Assembly (NCBI RefSeq): GCF_032248695.1
Contig: NZ_JAVHXC010000006.1
Location: 190,801 to 254,800 of the forward strand
Direction of reading: 5' to 3'
DNA length: 64,000 bases
Source: Dietzia sp032248695
GTDB lineage: Bacteria > Actinomycetota > Actinomycetes > Mycobacteriales > Mycobacteriaceae
Made by a program: the position numbers and the translations under genes. The notes under the pieces were generated by a model, which saw only the letters and a list, made by a program, of their open reading frames with translations, was not told the origin of the DNA and made no database searches. This document shows positions 45,773-54,273 of this stretch, piece after piece. Each line of letters opens with the position of its first letter. The first letter of the stretch is position 1.

Positions 45773-46609
45773 TCATCGCGGTTCCGCCCCCCGGCGCCTG
45801 CGCAGCGCCGCCAGGACGTCGGGGTCCGCGCGGAAGTCGATCCGGTGGACCAGCCCGTCGGCGACCCGGAAGTCGAAGGCGACCCGGGCCTCGCCGCGGT
45901 CGAACCACGCCGCGCCCGGCCTGTCGTGCACGAAGACGGGCAGCGCCGACGCGGCCGCCCCGTTGAAGAACTCGGCCACGGCGTCGCGACCGTCGATGCG
46001 CCCGGGCGTCCCCACCCGGACGGCCACCGGGTCGCCGGTGACGACGACGTCCGGGGCGAGGAGCTCGAGGAGCCGGGTGAACTCGCCGCGCCGGGCGGCG
46101 GTGAGGAAGGCGTCGACGACGAGCCAGTCCGCCCGCGTGTCGGTGGGGCCCGCCGGCCCGGTCTTCGCGCGGGCCCTCGACGCGAGCTTGCGCGCCGTGG
46201 CGGGGGTGCAGTCGAGGACGGCGGCGATCGTGGCGAACTCGACCGAGAACATGTCGTGGAGGACGAACGCCACCCGCTCCGAGGGGGCGAGGCGATCGAG
46301 GACCACGTGCAGCGCCGCGCCCATCGAGTCCGCGAGCGCCGCCTCCTCGGAGGGATCCGGGTCGGTGGAGGGGCGGTCGACGGGCTCGAGCGGTGGCGGC
46401 ACCGCCGCCTTGAGTCGGTCGAGGCACAGCCGGGTGACGACGGTGGTGAGCCAGGCGGGCAACGAGTCGATGGGCCGATCGTCCGCACGGGCCAGGCGCA
46501 GCCACGCCTGCTGCACGATGTCCTCCGCCTCCGCGGGGTCGCGGAGGAGGCGGGCGGCCATGCGGACGAGACGGGGTCGTTCGCGTTCGAACTGCTCGGT
46601 CCGGTCCAT
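45773..46609 (-). CDS. ECF41-type RNA polymerase sigma factor with C-terminal SnoaL-like domain
   Basis: Sigma region 2 spans about residues 5-70 (MAARLLRDPAEAEDIVQQAWLRL) and region 4 about 110-160 (LAPSERVAFVLHDMFSVEFATIAAVLDCTPATARKLASRARA as landmark). A SnoaL-like extension of about 110 residues (FLTAARRGEFTRLLELLAPDVV, GRDAVAEFFNG) follows, the fused regulatory domain of ECF41/SigJ-type sigmas, which need no anti-sigma factor. The DGGGK motif typical of ECF41 extensions is not evident (VTGDPVAVRVG stands there). ATG 46609 starts the sigma domain. The matching promoter motif is just downstream. Confidence 0.88.
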   Translation of the reverse strand: MDRTEQFERERPRLVRMAARLLRDPAEAEDIVQQAWLRLARADDRPIDSLPAWLTTVVTRLCLDRLKAAVPPPLEPVDRPSTDPDPSEEAALADSMGAALHVVLDRLAPSERVAFVLHDMFSVEFATIAAVLDCTPATARKLASRARAKTGPAGPTDTRADWLVVDAFLTAARRGEFTRLLELLAPDVVVTGDPVAVRVGTPGRIDGRDAVAEFFNGAAASALPVFVHDRPGAAWFDRGEARVAFDFRVADGLVHRIDFRADPDVLAALRRRRGAEPR

Positions 46610-46665
46610 GCAGGGAATTGTGACCCGCCGGCCCCGCGGGTCCCGGCCGATCCGGAAATTCGTCA

Positions 46666-46692
46666 CCGGCGGCCCCGTCGCGGGGCCGCCGG
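46666..46692 (-). terminator. Terminator hairpin after the acyl-CoA synthetase gene
   Basis: A perfect 12-bp stem (CCGGCGGCCCCG) with a TCG loop lies 7 nt beyond the fadD stop codon. Confidence 0.65.
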
Positions 46693-46699
46693 CCGGACG

Positions 46700-48235
46700 T
46701 CACACGTACTGCTGGACGATCCGTCGCTTGACCAGCTTGCCGGTGGGCGTGCGGGGCAGCTCGTCGACCAGGTCGAGACCGCGCGGGATCTTGAAGTCGG
46801 AGATCTTCCCCCGCAGCGAATCGAGGATCTCCTGCGCCAGGCCCGGATCGCCGGCGCGGTCCGCAGCGGGCACCACCACGGCGTGGACCCGCTCCCCCAT
46901 CTCCTCGTCCGGCAACCCGATCACGGCGACGTCCTCGACGGCCGGGTGCAGGACGAGGGCGTTCTCGATCTCCTGCGGGTAGATGTTCACCCCGCCGGAG
47001 ATGATGGTGAACGCCTTACGGTCGGTGAGGTAGAGGAAGCGGTCCTCGTCCAGGTAGCCGACGTCGCCGAAGGTCGCCCAGTTGGCGTGTTCGGGGTGTC
47101 GGACGGACGCCGTCTTCTCCGGGTCACCGTGGTAGGAGAAGGTGCCCTCGTCGTTCTGCCAGTAGATCGTGCCGATCTCCCCGGTCGGGAGCTCGTTGCC
47201 CTCGTCGTCGCAGATGTGCGCGATGCCCTTGAGACCGTCGCGGCCCACCGACCCGGGCCGTTCGAGCGCCTCCTGGGAGTTGATGAACGTGATGCCCATA
47301 CCCTCGGTGGCCGAGTAGTACTCGTGGATCACCGGGCCCCACCACTCGATCATGCGGCGCTTGACCTCGGGCGGGCACGGCGCCGCCGCGTGGATGGCGT
47401 GGGTCAGGCTCGACAGGTCGTACTTCGCGCGTGTCTCCTCGGGCAGCTTGAGCATCCGCACGAACATCGTCGGCACCCACTGCGAGTGCGTCACCTGGTA
47501 GGCCTCGATGAGCCGCAGCGCCTCCTCCGCGTCGAAGCGGTCCATGAGCACCACGGTGCCGCCGACGGAGTTGACCACGCCGCAGAACCGTAGCGGGGCG
47601 GCGTGGTACAGCGGCGCGGGGCACAGGTAGACACTGTCGGCGTCGAACCCGTAGAGGAAGCTGAACACCGGCGTGTAGTGGTCGGGCACCTCGTCGATCT
47701 GCCCCTCCGGCGGGTCCACGCGGACGCCCTTGGGCCGGCCGGTGGTGCCCGACGAGTAGAGGAAGTCGTGGCCCCGCGGCTGGTCCTCCGGCGCTTCGGT
47801 CGACTTGTCCTCGAGGACGGCGCGGTAGTCGTCGAACCCCTCGAGCGCGCCGCCGAACACCACCCGGTGCTCGACGCCCGGGTGGGCGTCCGGGGTGAGG
47901 TCCACGTGGTCGGCCACCGGGGCGGAGACGAACAGGGCGCGCGCGCCGCAGTCACCGATGATGTAGGACGACTCGTCCGGGGTCAGGTGGTGGTTGATCG
48001 CGGCGATGTACAGCCCGGTGCGCAGGGCGGCCCAGTAGATCTCGAGCATCTCGAGCGTGTTGTCCGAGACCACGGCGATCGTCTCGCCGGGCCGCAGGCC
48101 CCAGTCGTCCACGAGCAGGTGCGCGAGCTGGGCCGAGCGGGCCTCCAGCTCGGCGTAGGTGATCTGCTCGCCGGTGGCGGGTCTGATGGCGGCGGGCTTG
48201 TCCGGGGTGGTGGCGGCGAAGGAACCTGGATACAT
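46700..48235 (-). CDS. Acyl-CoA synthetase (FadD family, AMP-dependent)
   Basis: This ANL-superfamily adenylate-forming enzyme activates a carboxylic acid, probably a medium- or long-chain fatty acid. The P-loop motif is LYSSGTTGRPKGV; later EYYSATEG, GDVGYLDEDRFLYLTDR and the catalytic-Lys region RTPTGKLVKR are present. The 511-residue length is typical. A TAGGCT hexamer (minus strand, 48242-48247) lies 6 nt before the ATG, so the mRNA may be leaderless. It lies upstream of the sigma gene but is separated from it by a terminator. Confidence 0.9.
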   Translation of the reverse strand: MYPGSFAATTPDKPAAIRPATGEQITYAELEARSAQLAHLLVDDWGLRPGETIAVVSDNTLEMLEIYWAALRTGLYIAAINHHLTPDESSYIIGDCGARALFVSAPVADHVDLTPDAHPGVEHRVVFGGALEGFDDYRAVLEDKSTEAPEDQPRGHDFLYSSGTTGRPKGVRVDPPEGQIDEVPDHYTPVFSFLYGFDADSVYLCPAPLYHAAPLRFCGVVNSVGGTVVLMDRFDAEEALRLIEAYQVTHSQWVPTMFVRMLKLPEETRAKYDLSSLTHAIHAAAPCPPEVKRRMIEWWGPVIHEYYSATEGMGITFINSQEALERPGSVGRDGLKGIAHICDDEGNELPTGEIGTIYWQNDEGTFSYHGDPEKTASVRHPEHANWATFGDVGYLDEDRFLYLTDRKAFTIISGGVNIYPQEIENALVLHPAVEDVAVIGLPDEEMGERVHAVVVPAADRAGDPGLAQEILDSLRGKISDFKIPRGLDLVDELPRTPTGKLVKRRIVQQYV

Positions 48236-48323
48236 GTCCAGAGCCTAACCCCGCCGTGTGACCTGCGTCACGAAATCCAGACTGAACTCCGGAACGGCTC
48301 GGCCGGACCGGCTCCGCCGCAGG

Positions 48324-48881
48324 TCAGGAGTACATGCGCGGGTGCAGCTTGCCGATGTACGGCAGGTCGCGGTACCGCTCGGCGAAGTCCAGGCCGTAGC
48401 CCACGACGAACTCGTTGGGGATGTCGAACCCGATCTCGAGGATGTCCAGGTCCGCCTTGACGGCGTCGGGCTTACGCAGCAGGGTGACGATCTCCAGCGA
48501 GCGCGGGTTGCGCGTCTTGAGGTTGCGCATGAGCCACGACAGGGTCAGGCCCGAGTCGATGATGTCCTCGACGATGATCACGTCACGGTCCGCGATGTCG
48601 CGGTCCAGGTCCTTGAGGATCCGCACGACGCCCGAGGAGCTGGTGGAGGAGCCGTAGGAGCTCACGGCCATGAACTCCATCTCGGACGGGATGGGCAGCG
48701 CGCGGGCGAAGTCGGAGACGAAGATCGCGGCGCCCTTGAGGACGGCGACCAGCACGACCTCCTTCTCGACGTCCGCGTAACGCTCACCGACGCGCGCGGC
48801 GATCTCGGCGATCCGCTCCCGGATCGTGTCCTCGTCGAGGAGGACGGATTCGATCTCGTCCGCATACTTGTCCGCGCTCAT
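48324..48881 (-). CDS. hpt: Hypoxanthine-guanine phosphoribosyltransferase
   Basis: This purine-salvage enzyme uses PRPP to make IMP or GMP. The first catalytic loop lies in VLVAVLKGAAIFVSDFARAL and the PRPP motif is VIIVEDIIDSGLTLSWL. The length is 185 residues. The ATG follows directly after the tilS stop codon, as in other actinobacteria, giving a dacB-tilS-hpt order. Confidence 0.96.
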   Translation of the reverse strand: MSADKYADEIESVLLDEDTIRERIAEIAARVGERYADVEKEVVLVAVLKGAAIFVSDFARALPIPSEMEFMAVSSYGSSTSSSGVVRILKDLDRDIADRDVIIVEDIIDSGLTLSWLMRNLKTRNPRSLEIVTLLRKPDAVKADLDILEIGFDIPNEFVVGYGLDFAERYRDLPYIGKLHPRMYS

Positions 48882-49946
48882 CTAGATCCCCGCTCCGCTC
48901 GGCCGGTCGTTCTCCAGCACCACCTTTCCATGTCGACGCCGGGCGACCAACCTGGCCGTCGGACCCGCCCCGCGGCCGCCCGCGGGTCCGGTGCCGCCGA
49001 CCGCGACGCCGCCCTGGCCCCGCCAGTCGGTGACGAGCGCGGCCAGGGCCGTCAGGTGTGCGTACGTCGGGGAGGTGACCCCGTGCGCGAGGAGCCAGCG
49101 GCGCAGGACCCGGGTCAGCACGGCGGGCGGCAGGGGCTCCAGTCGGCTCACCTCCAGCGCGCCGTCCCCGCCGACGGGCACGGCCGCGGCGAGGCGGTCG
49201 AGCTCGTCGTCGTCGACCCTCGCCAGTTCCGCGGTGCGCGCCAGCCCCTCGGCGACCCCGCCGCCCAGGACGTCCTCGAGCAGCGGCAGCACCTCGTGGC
49301 GCACCCGCACGCGCGTGTAGGCGGGGTCGGTGTTGTGCGGGTCGTCCCACCAGGTCAGGCCGAGGTCGCGGCACGCGGCGCGGGTGTCCGCGGCGCGCAC
49401 GCCGAGCAGGGGGCGCCCCCACGGCGCGTCCCAGGCGGCCATCCCGCGCAGGGACCGCGCGCCGGAACCGCGCGCCAGGCCGAGCAGGACGGTCTCGGCC
49501 TGGTCGTCGAGGGTGTGGGCGAGCAGCACGGGGCGGCCGGCTCGGGCGGCGTCGAGGGCGGTGTACCGCGCGGTGCGGGCGGCGGCCTCGGGGCCGGAAC
49601 CGTCGGGGGCGACGACGACGGCGAGGACCTCCGCGGCCGCCCCGAGCCCGCGGGCCGCGGCGGCCGCGTCCCGGGCCACCTCGTCGGACCCGGGCTGCAG
49701 GCCGTGGTCCACCACGAGGGCGGTCACGTCGGCGAACTCGGCCGTGGCGGCGGCGACCAGGGCCAGCGAGTCGGCTCCCCCGGACAGGCCCACGCACACG
49801 GCGTCGCCGACCCCGGGGTGCGCGCGGCGGAAGGCGCGCACGGCCGAGCGGACGGTCCACGCCGCGCCGGTCCAGTCGCCGGTGGGCGCCGGGCCGGTCG
49901 AGCCCCCACCGGTGGGGGCCGGGGCAGGGCCGTCAGCGGCGGTCAC
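48882..49946 (-). CDS. tilS: tRNA(Ile)-lysidine synthetase
   Basis: TilS modifies C34 of a tRNA-Ile to lysidine so that it reads AUA. The PP-loop SGGADSLAL is in VCVGLSGGADSLALVAAA; ALVVDHGLQPGSDE and LLAHTLDDQAETVLLGLARGSG follow. The C-terminal domain ends at VVLENDRPSGAGI. GTG 49946 is favoured because a GTGACC start lies five bases from the dacB stop; a Pro/Gly-rich N-terminus of about 30 residues results. The length (354) fits. Confidence 0.92.
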   Translation of the reverse strand: MTAADGPAPAPTGGGSTGPAPTGDWTGAAWTVRSAVRAFRRAHPGVGDAVCVGLSGGADSLALVAAATAEFADVTALVVDHGLQPGSDEVARDAAAAARGLGAAAEVLAVVVAPDGSGPEAAARTARYTALDAARAGRPVLLAHTLDDQAETVLLGLARGSGARSLRGMAAWDAPWGRPLLGVRAADTRAACRDLGLTWWDDPHNTDPAYTRVRVRHEVLPLLEDVLGGGVAEGLARTAELARVDDDELDRLAAAVPVGGDGALEVSRLEPLPPAVLTRVLRRWLLAHGVTSPTYAHLTALAALVTDWRGQGGVAVGGTGPAGGRGAGPTARLVARRRHGKVVLENDRPSGAGI

Positions 49947-49951
49947 GGGCG

Positions 49952-51343
49952 CTACCTGCACCCGCACTCGCGCAGCGCCGCGGCGATCCGGTCGAGGGCC
50001 GGGCGGGCGCCGGCGGGCTCGGTGCCCGAGGACAACAGGGCGAAACTCATCGACCGCCCGTCGACGCTCGTGACGGTCCCGGCGAGCGCGCTGGTGCCGG
50101 CCAGCGTGCCGGTCTTGGCGCGCACCCAGCCGGCGCCCGGGGCGGACGGGCCGGAGAACCGGTCGAGCAGGGTGCCGGAGCCGGCGGCGACGGGCAGGGT
50201 GTCGAGCAGGTCGCGCATCTCGCGGGTCGCGTCGGGGGCGGCGGCGGTGCGCAGGACGTCGGTGAGGACCTCCGCGGAGAGCCGGTTGCCCGAGCTCATC
50301 CCCGAGCAGTCGTCGAGGCGGACGCCGGACATGTCGAGGCCGCGCTCGGCCAGGGTGTCCACGACCGCGGCGGTACCGGCGGCGAAGTCGGCGGGGCTGT
50401 CGGGGTCGCGGTCCAGGGCGACCTCGCGGCAGATCGTCTCGGCCAGCACGTTGTCGGAGTACACCAGCATCGAGCGCACCCGTTCGGTCAGTTCGGCCGA
50501 GGAGACGCGCCCGAGCTCGTCGGTGGTCTCGACGCGTTCGGTGGCGACCGTCACGCGCTCGGGGTCCACGTCGAGCTCGCGGGCGAGTGCGCGGCCGGCG
50601 GCGAGCGCGGGGTCGGTGGAGCGGGGCGAGTACTCGTCCGCGGGGTCGAGGCGGCCGGCGTCGAGCATCCACGCCTCGATCGGCGCGATGTTGCCGGCGG
50701 GGATCTCCGCGGGCGACCAGCCGGGGCCCAGGTCCGGTCCGGTGTACGGGCCCGGGTCCACGACGATGCGCGTGGGCGCGAGGTCGGAGGCGCGGACGAT
50801 GTCTGCGGCCTCGGCGAGGGTGGCGGCGTCGGGGAACAGCGGGCCCGGCTCGTCGCCGCGCGACATGGTGGGGTCGCCGCCGGGGACCACGACGAGGGTG
50901 CCGGGGTCGGTGCCGCGGGCGAGGACCGTGTCGACGCGGGCGTCACCGGGCAGCTGACTCAGAGCGGCGACCGCGGTGAGGAGTTTGGTGGTGGAGGCGG
51001 GGACCTTCGCGTCGCGCGGGCGGCGCTCCCACAGGACCTCGCCGGTCACGTCGTCGACGACGCTGGCGGTGAGGTCGCCGACCGCCGGGGACGACGCGAG
51101 GGGGCCGAGGATCCGCTCGAGGGCGGCCGGGTCGGGCATCGGCGCCGACCCGTCGACCGCGAGCAGGCCGGGGTTGACCTCCGCGGAGACCTCGGCGTCC
51201 CCCGCGGCCGCCCCGCCGCGCGGGTCGACGTCGGTGACCAGCGCGGCCGCGACGAGCCCGACCACGAGGACGGCGACGACGACGAGCACGACCCCCGCCC
51301 GCCACACGCGTCCCCGCCCGCGCCACACTCCCCGCTCGGTCAC
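49952..51343 (-). CDS. dacB: D-alanyl-D-alanine carboxypeptidase/endopeptidase (PBP4, DacB)
   Basis: This exported low-molecular-weight penicillin-binding protein trims peptidoglycan. A transmembrane or signal segment lies at about 13-34 (VVLVVVAVLVVGLVAAALVTD region). Ser117-x-x-Lys120 (ASTTKLLTAV) is the nucleophile motif, YSDNVLAE the SxN motif, and RAKTGTLAG the KTG motif. Ends in RECGCR. It matches Rv3627c by position next to tilS and divergent from ppa. Confidence 0.94.
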   Translation of the reverse strand: MTERGVWRGRGRVWRAGVVLVVVAVLVVGLVAAALVTDVDPRGGAAAGDAEVSAEVNPGLLAVDGSAPMPDPAALERILGPLASSPAVGDLTASVVDDVTGEVLWERRPRDAKVPASTTKLLTAVAALSQLPGDARVDTVLARGTDPGTLVVVPGGDPTMSRGDEPGPLFPDAATLAEAADIVRASDLAPTRIVVDPGPYTGPDLGPGWSPAEIPAGNIAPIEAWMLDAGRLDPADEYSPRSTDPALAAGRALARELDVDPERVTVATERVETTDELGRVSSAELTERVRSMLVYSDNVLAETICREVALDRDPDSPADFAAGTAAVVDTLAERGLDMSGVRLDDCSGMSSGNRLSAEVLTDVLRTAAAPDATREMRDLLDTLPVAAGSGTLLDRFSGPSAPGAGWVRAKTGTLAGTSALAGTVTSVDGRSMSFALLSSGTEPAGARPALDRIAAALRECGCR

Positions 51344-51457
51344 CCACGCCCACTTCCCGGACGCTCCCGCGTCCCCCGCACCCGACTCCGCCGTCTGCCG
51401 GCCACCACGCTAGCGGCCCGCGTGACGGCGCCCACCCCCGACGCCGGTGCCGCCTAC

Positions 51458-51463
51458 TAGAAT
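51458..51463 (+). promoter_or_regulatory. Probable -10 element of ppa
   Basis: TAGAAT, within TACTAGAAT, is followed by a leader of about 55-60 nt before the ppa start. No convincing -35 hexamer is seen. Confidence 0.45.
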
Positions 51464-51526
51464 CACCCCGAATTGCCCGGGAGAGCCGTCTCGGGTCCCG
51501 CAACATGACGATTTGTGAGGTAGCCC

Positions 51527-52039
51527 GTGTCCGTCGAAGTGACCATCGAGATCCCCAAGGGTTCGCGGAACAAGTACGAGATCCACCACGAGACCGGCAA
51601 GATCTACCTCGACCGTTTCCTCTTCACCTCGATGGGCTACCCGGCCGACTACGGCTACATCGACCAGACCCTGGCCGACGACGGCGACCCGTGCGACGCG
51701 CTGGTCCTGCTCGACGAGTCGGTCTTCCCCGGCGTGATCGTCAACTCCCGCGTGGTGGGCGTCTACACGATGTCCGATGAGGCCGGTGGCGACGACAAGC
51801 TGCTGTGCGTGCCCGCGCTCGACCCGCGCTGGGAGCACATCCAGGACATCGACGACGTCCCGGACTTCGAGCTCAAGGCGATCGAGCACTTCTTCCTGCA
51901 CTACAAGGACCTCGAGCCCGGCAAGCACGTCACCCCGGGCGAGTGGCGGGACAAGGCGCACGGCGAGAAGCTCGTCGCCGAGGGCCTGGAGAACTTCACC
52001 AAGCACCCCGAGGAGAAGGCCGAGCCCTTCCGCGGCTGA
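51527..52039 (+). CDS. ppa: Inorganic pyrophosphatase (family I)
   Basis: This soluble enzyme hydrolyses pyrophosphate. The core includes VTIEIPKGSRNKYE, the DYGYIDQTLADDGDPCDALVL block with the metal-binding Asp residues, and HFFLHYKDLEPGKH. The 170-residue length matches the family. The start is GTG 51527 with GAGG upstream. Divergent from dacB, as in M. tuberculosis. Confidence 0.97.
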   Translation: MSVEVTIEIPKGSRNKYEIHHETGKIYLDRFLFTSMGYPADYGYIDQTLADDGDPCDALVLLDESVFPGVIVNSRVVGVYTMSDEAGGDDKLLCVPALDPRWEHIQDIDDVPDFELKAIEHFFLHYKDLEPGKHVTPGEWRDKAHGEKLVAEGLENFTKHPEEKAEPFRG

Positions 52040-52047
52040 CCTCGAGC

Positions 52048-52076
52048 GGCGCCGCGGCGGGCTACGCCGCGGCGCC
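52048..52076. terminator. Bidirectional hairpin terminator between ppa and the crotonase gene
   Basis: A perfect 12-bp stem (GGCGCCGCGGCG) with a 5-nt loop fills the 51-bp gap between two convergent stop codons. Confidence 0.7.
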
Positions 52077-52090
52077 TCGCGGAGCGGCGG

Positions 52091-52963
52091 TCAGCGGCCG
52101 GTGTACCTCGCCTCGCGCTTCTCCATCGTCGCGGCGATCGCCTCCATCATGTCCGCCGAGGCCAGGAAGCCCGCGTTCCACGTGGCGACGTAGCGGTTGG
52201 ACTCGTAGATCGGTCCCTCGATCGCGCGGTTGAGCACCTCACGCGTGCCGCGGACGACCAGCGGCGGGTTGTCCGCGATCTCGGCGGCCGTCGCGTGCGC
52301 CGACTCCAGCACCCCGGCGGCGTCGTTCGCGACGTGGGTGACCAGGCCGTACCGCAGCGCGGTGTCGGCGTCGATGTCGCGGCCGGTCAGCGCGAGCTCG
52401 CGGGTCAGACCCGAGCCGATGATGTAGGGCAGCCGGGCGAGCGAGCCCATGTCGGCGACGATGCCGACCTTGACCTCGCGCACCGAGTACGTCGAGTCCG
52501 CCGAGCCGTGCCGGACGTCGCAGGCCGAGATGAGGTCGATGCCGCCGCCGATGCAGCGGCCCTGCACCGCCGCCACGGTGGGCGTCCTGGCCGAGGCGAC
52601 GGAGTCGACCGCCCTGCGCATGTCCTCCACGAAGTCGAGGATCCGCTCGTTGCGGGAGGCGTCGGGGGTCGTGTCCGCGGGCAGGAACTCCATGAACTGC
52701 GGCATCATCGCCATCAGGTCCAGGCCGTAGGTGAAGTTGCGCCCCTCCGCGGCGATCACGGCGGCGCGCACGTCCGGGTCCGCGTCGAGCTCGGCCATCA
52801 CCCGCGGCATCTCGGCCCAGAAGTCCGGACCCATCGCGTTGTTGCGGCCCGGGCCGATCAGCGTGACCTGCGCGACGTGCGGGTGACGGACCCCCTTCTC
52901 GACGCGCAGGGACGCGTACTCACCGGCGGTGGAGGAGGCGGCGGAGGTGTCTGGGGTGCTCAT
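52091..52963 (-). CDS. Crotonase-fold enzyme, probable delta3,5-delta2,4-dienoyl-CoA isomerase
   Basis: The 290-residue protein belongs to the enoyl-CoA hydratase/isomerase family. The oxyanion hole is in FTYGLDLMAMM and GRCIGGGIDLISACD. Three acidic residues that set dienoyl-CoA isomerases apart are kept with the same spacing as in the rat enzyme: the Asp of GGGID, the Glu of EVKVGIVAD 20 residues later, and its terminal Asp 8 further on. It would handle odd-position double bonds in fatty-acid oxidation. Generic enoyl-CoA hydratase is the fallback call. Confidence 0.85.
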   Translation of the reverse strand: MSTPDTSAASSTAGEYASLRVEKGVRHPHVAQVTLIGPGRNNAMGPDFWAEMPRVMAELDADPDVRAAVIAAEGRNFTYGLDLMAMMPQFMEFLPADTTPDASRNERILDFVEDMRRAVDSVASARTPTVAAVQGRCIGGGIDLISACDVRHGSADSTYSVREVKVGIVADMGSLARLPYIIGSGLTRELALTGRDIDADTALRYGLVTHVANDAAGVLESAHATAAEIADNPPLVVRGTREVLNRAIEGPIYESNRYVATWNAGFLASADMMEAIAATMEKREARYTGR

Positions 52964-53011
52964 GCGCTCAGCCTGCCAGAGCCGCCGCGGCGGCGGGGAG
53001 CCCCCGTGCGA

Positions 53012-53218
53012 TCACGCGCGGGAGTCGGGCATGACGAACCACAGGATGACGTAGATGAGCAGCTGCGGGCCCGGGAGCAGCATCGAGGCCACGAACAGGA
53101 CGCGGACCAGCGCCGGATCCAGCCCGAAGTAGTCGGCCAGGCCACCGGCCACGCCGCCGATCCAGCGGTCCTCGGACCGGGTCAGGCGCTTGGGCTGGGA
53201 GGCGGGTGGGTAGGTCAT
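53012..53218 (-). CDS. PspC-domain small membrane protein
   Basis: The 68-residue protein is one PspC domain: RLTRSEDRWIGGVAGGLADYFGLDP followed by a single TM segment (VLFVASMLLPGPQLLIYVILWFVMP, about 42-65), given here as landmarks. PspC-domain proteins take part in envelope stress responses; single-domain versions are common in actinobacteria. The ATG at 53218 has a GGAGAT ribosome site. Confidence 0.88.
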   Translation of the reverse strand: MTYPPASQPKRLTRSEDRWIGGVAGGLADYFGLDPALVRVLFVASMLLPGPQLLIYVILWFVMPDSRA

Positions 53219-53366
53219 GGTGATCTCCTCGTCGTCGTCACACCGGACGATCGGGGACGTGTTCCCCGGTGACCTCCACTCTCCACCCCGGCGCCGGGCG
53301 CCACATCGGGGAACGACCCGGATTCCCACCCTGATCGCGCCTCGGGGTGGCGCGGCGCGCGGCGGG

Positions 53367-54206
53367 TCAGGTGTGGAACTCGCCGCAGTCCACCGTGAGG
53401 GTCTGGCCCGTGACGGCCGAGGCGGCGTCGGAGAGCAGGAACAGCACCGGGTCGACGATCTCGCGCTCGCTGGGCAGCCGCCTGAGGTCCATCCGCTCCG
53501 CGGTGTGGGCGTAGACGTCCTCGAGCGTGCCGCCGTACTTGCCGGCCAGGCTCTCGAAGTACGCCTTGAGCGTGTCGCCGTAGATGTAGCCCGGCGCGAC
53601 CGTGTTGACCCGGATGCCGCGCGGGCCGAGCTCGGTGGCCAGCGAGTGGCCGAGCGCGACCAGGGCGGTCTTGGCGATCTTGTAGCCCGCGTAGCGCTCG
53701 CGGGAGTGGTGGATGACTGCCGAGGCCATCATGACGACGGAGCTGGTGGCGGCGTCGGCCGCGTCGGTGGCGGGGCCCGCTGCGCCGGCCTCGAGCAGCG
53801 CCGTGAACTCCTGAGTCGTCCGCAGGGCCCCCAGCACCGACAGGTCGATCCCCGCCGAGATCTGGTCGTGGTCGGTCCGCGCCAACGGCTTCATGCTCGG
53901 CACCGCGAACGCGCTGTACACGAGCCCGTGGACCGCGTCGGTGTGCCCCTCGACGGTCTCGCGCAGCACCCGGACCGAGTCGGGATCGGTCGCGTCCACG
54001 GGCGCGGCGATCGCCGTACCGCCCGCGCGGCGCACCTCGTCGTCGGCGCGCACCGCCTCCGCCATCTCCTCCACCCGCGACACCGTGCGCGCGGCGACCA
54101 CCACCGTCGCTCCCTGCGCGGCGGCCCGCCGGGCCAGCGTGTGGCCGAATCCGGGGCCCGCGCCCACGATCACGATGGTCCTGCCCCGAAGGCTCCCTGA
54201 AGTCAT
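53367..54206 (-). CDS. Short-chain dehydrogenase/reductase (SDR)
   Basis: This classical SDR has the cofactor motif GAGPGFGHTLARRA (TGxxxGxG variant with Gly-Ala-Gly-Pro), followed by VVVAART, which with its Arg suggests NADP. The catalytic YAGYKIAK and an upstream Ser (MASAVIHHS) are intact. PGYIYGDTLKAYF and the end SDAASAVTGQTLTVDCGEFH follow. The substrate is unknown. ATG 54206 is preferred; GTG 54215 is possible. Divergent from the NRPS gene. Confidence 0.87.
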   Translation of the reverse strand: MTSGSLRGRTIVIVGAGPGFGHTLARRAAAQGATVVVAARTVSRVEEMAEAVRADDEVRRAGGTAIAAPVDATDPDSVRVLRETVEGHTDAVHGLVYSAFAVPSMKPLARTDHDQISAGIDLSVLGALRTTQEFTALLEAGAAGPATDAADAATSSVVMMASAVIHHSRERYAGYKIAKTALVALGHSLATELGPRGIRVNTVAPGYIYGDTLKAYFESLAGKYGGTLEDVYAHTAERMDLRRLPSEREIVDPVLFLLSDAASAVTGQTLTVDCGEFHT

Positions 54207-54261
54207 GCGCCTCACTTAACCAGCCCGGCGGTGAGCGCGGCTGGTGTTCACCTGCGAGCGA

Positions 54262-54267
54262 TACCAT
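54262..54267 (+). promoter_or_regulatory. -10 element of the Pls/PosA-type gene
   Basis: TACCAT ends 6 nt before the GTG at 54274, the spacing of a leaderless transcript. Confidence 0.5.
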
Positions 54268-54273
54268 CCGCTG

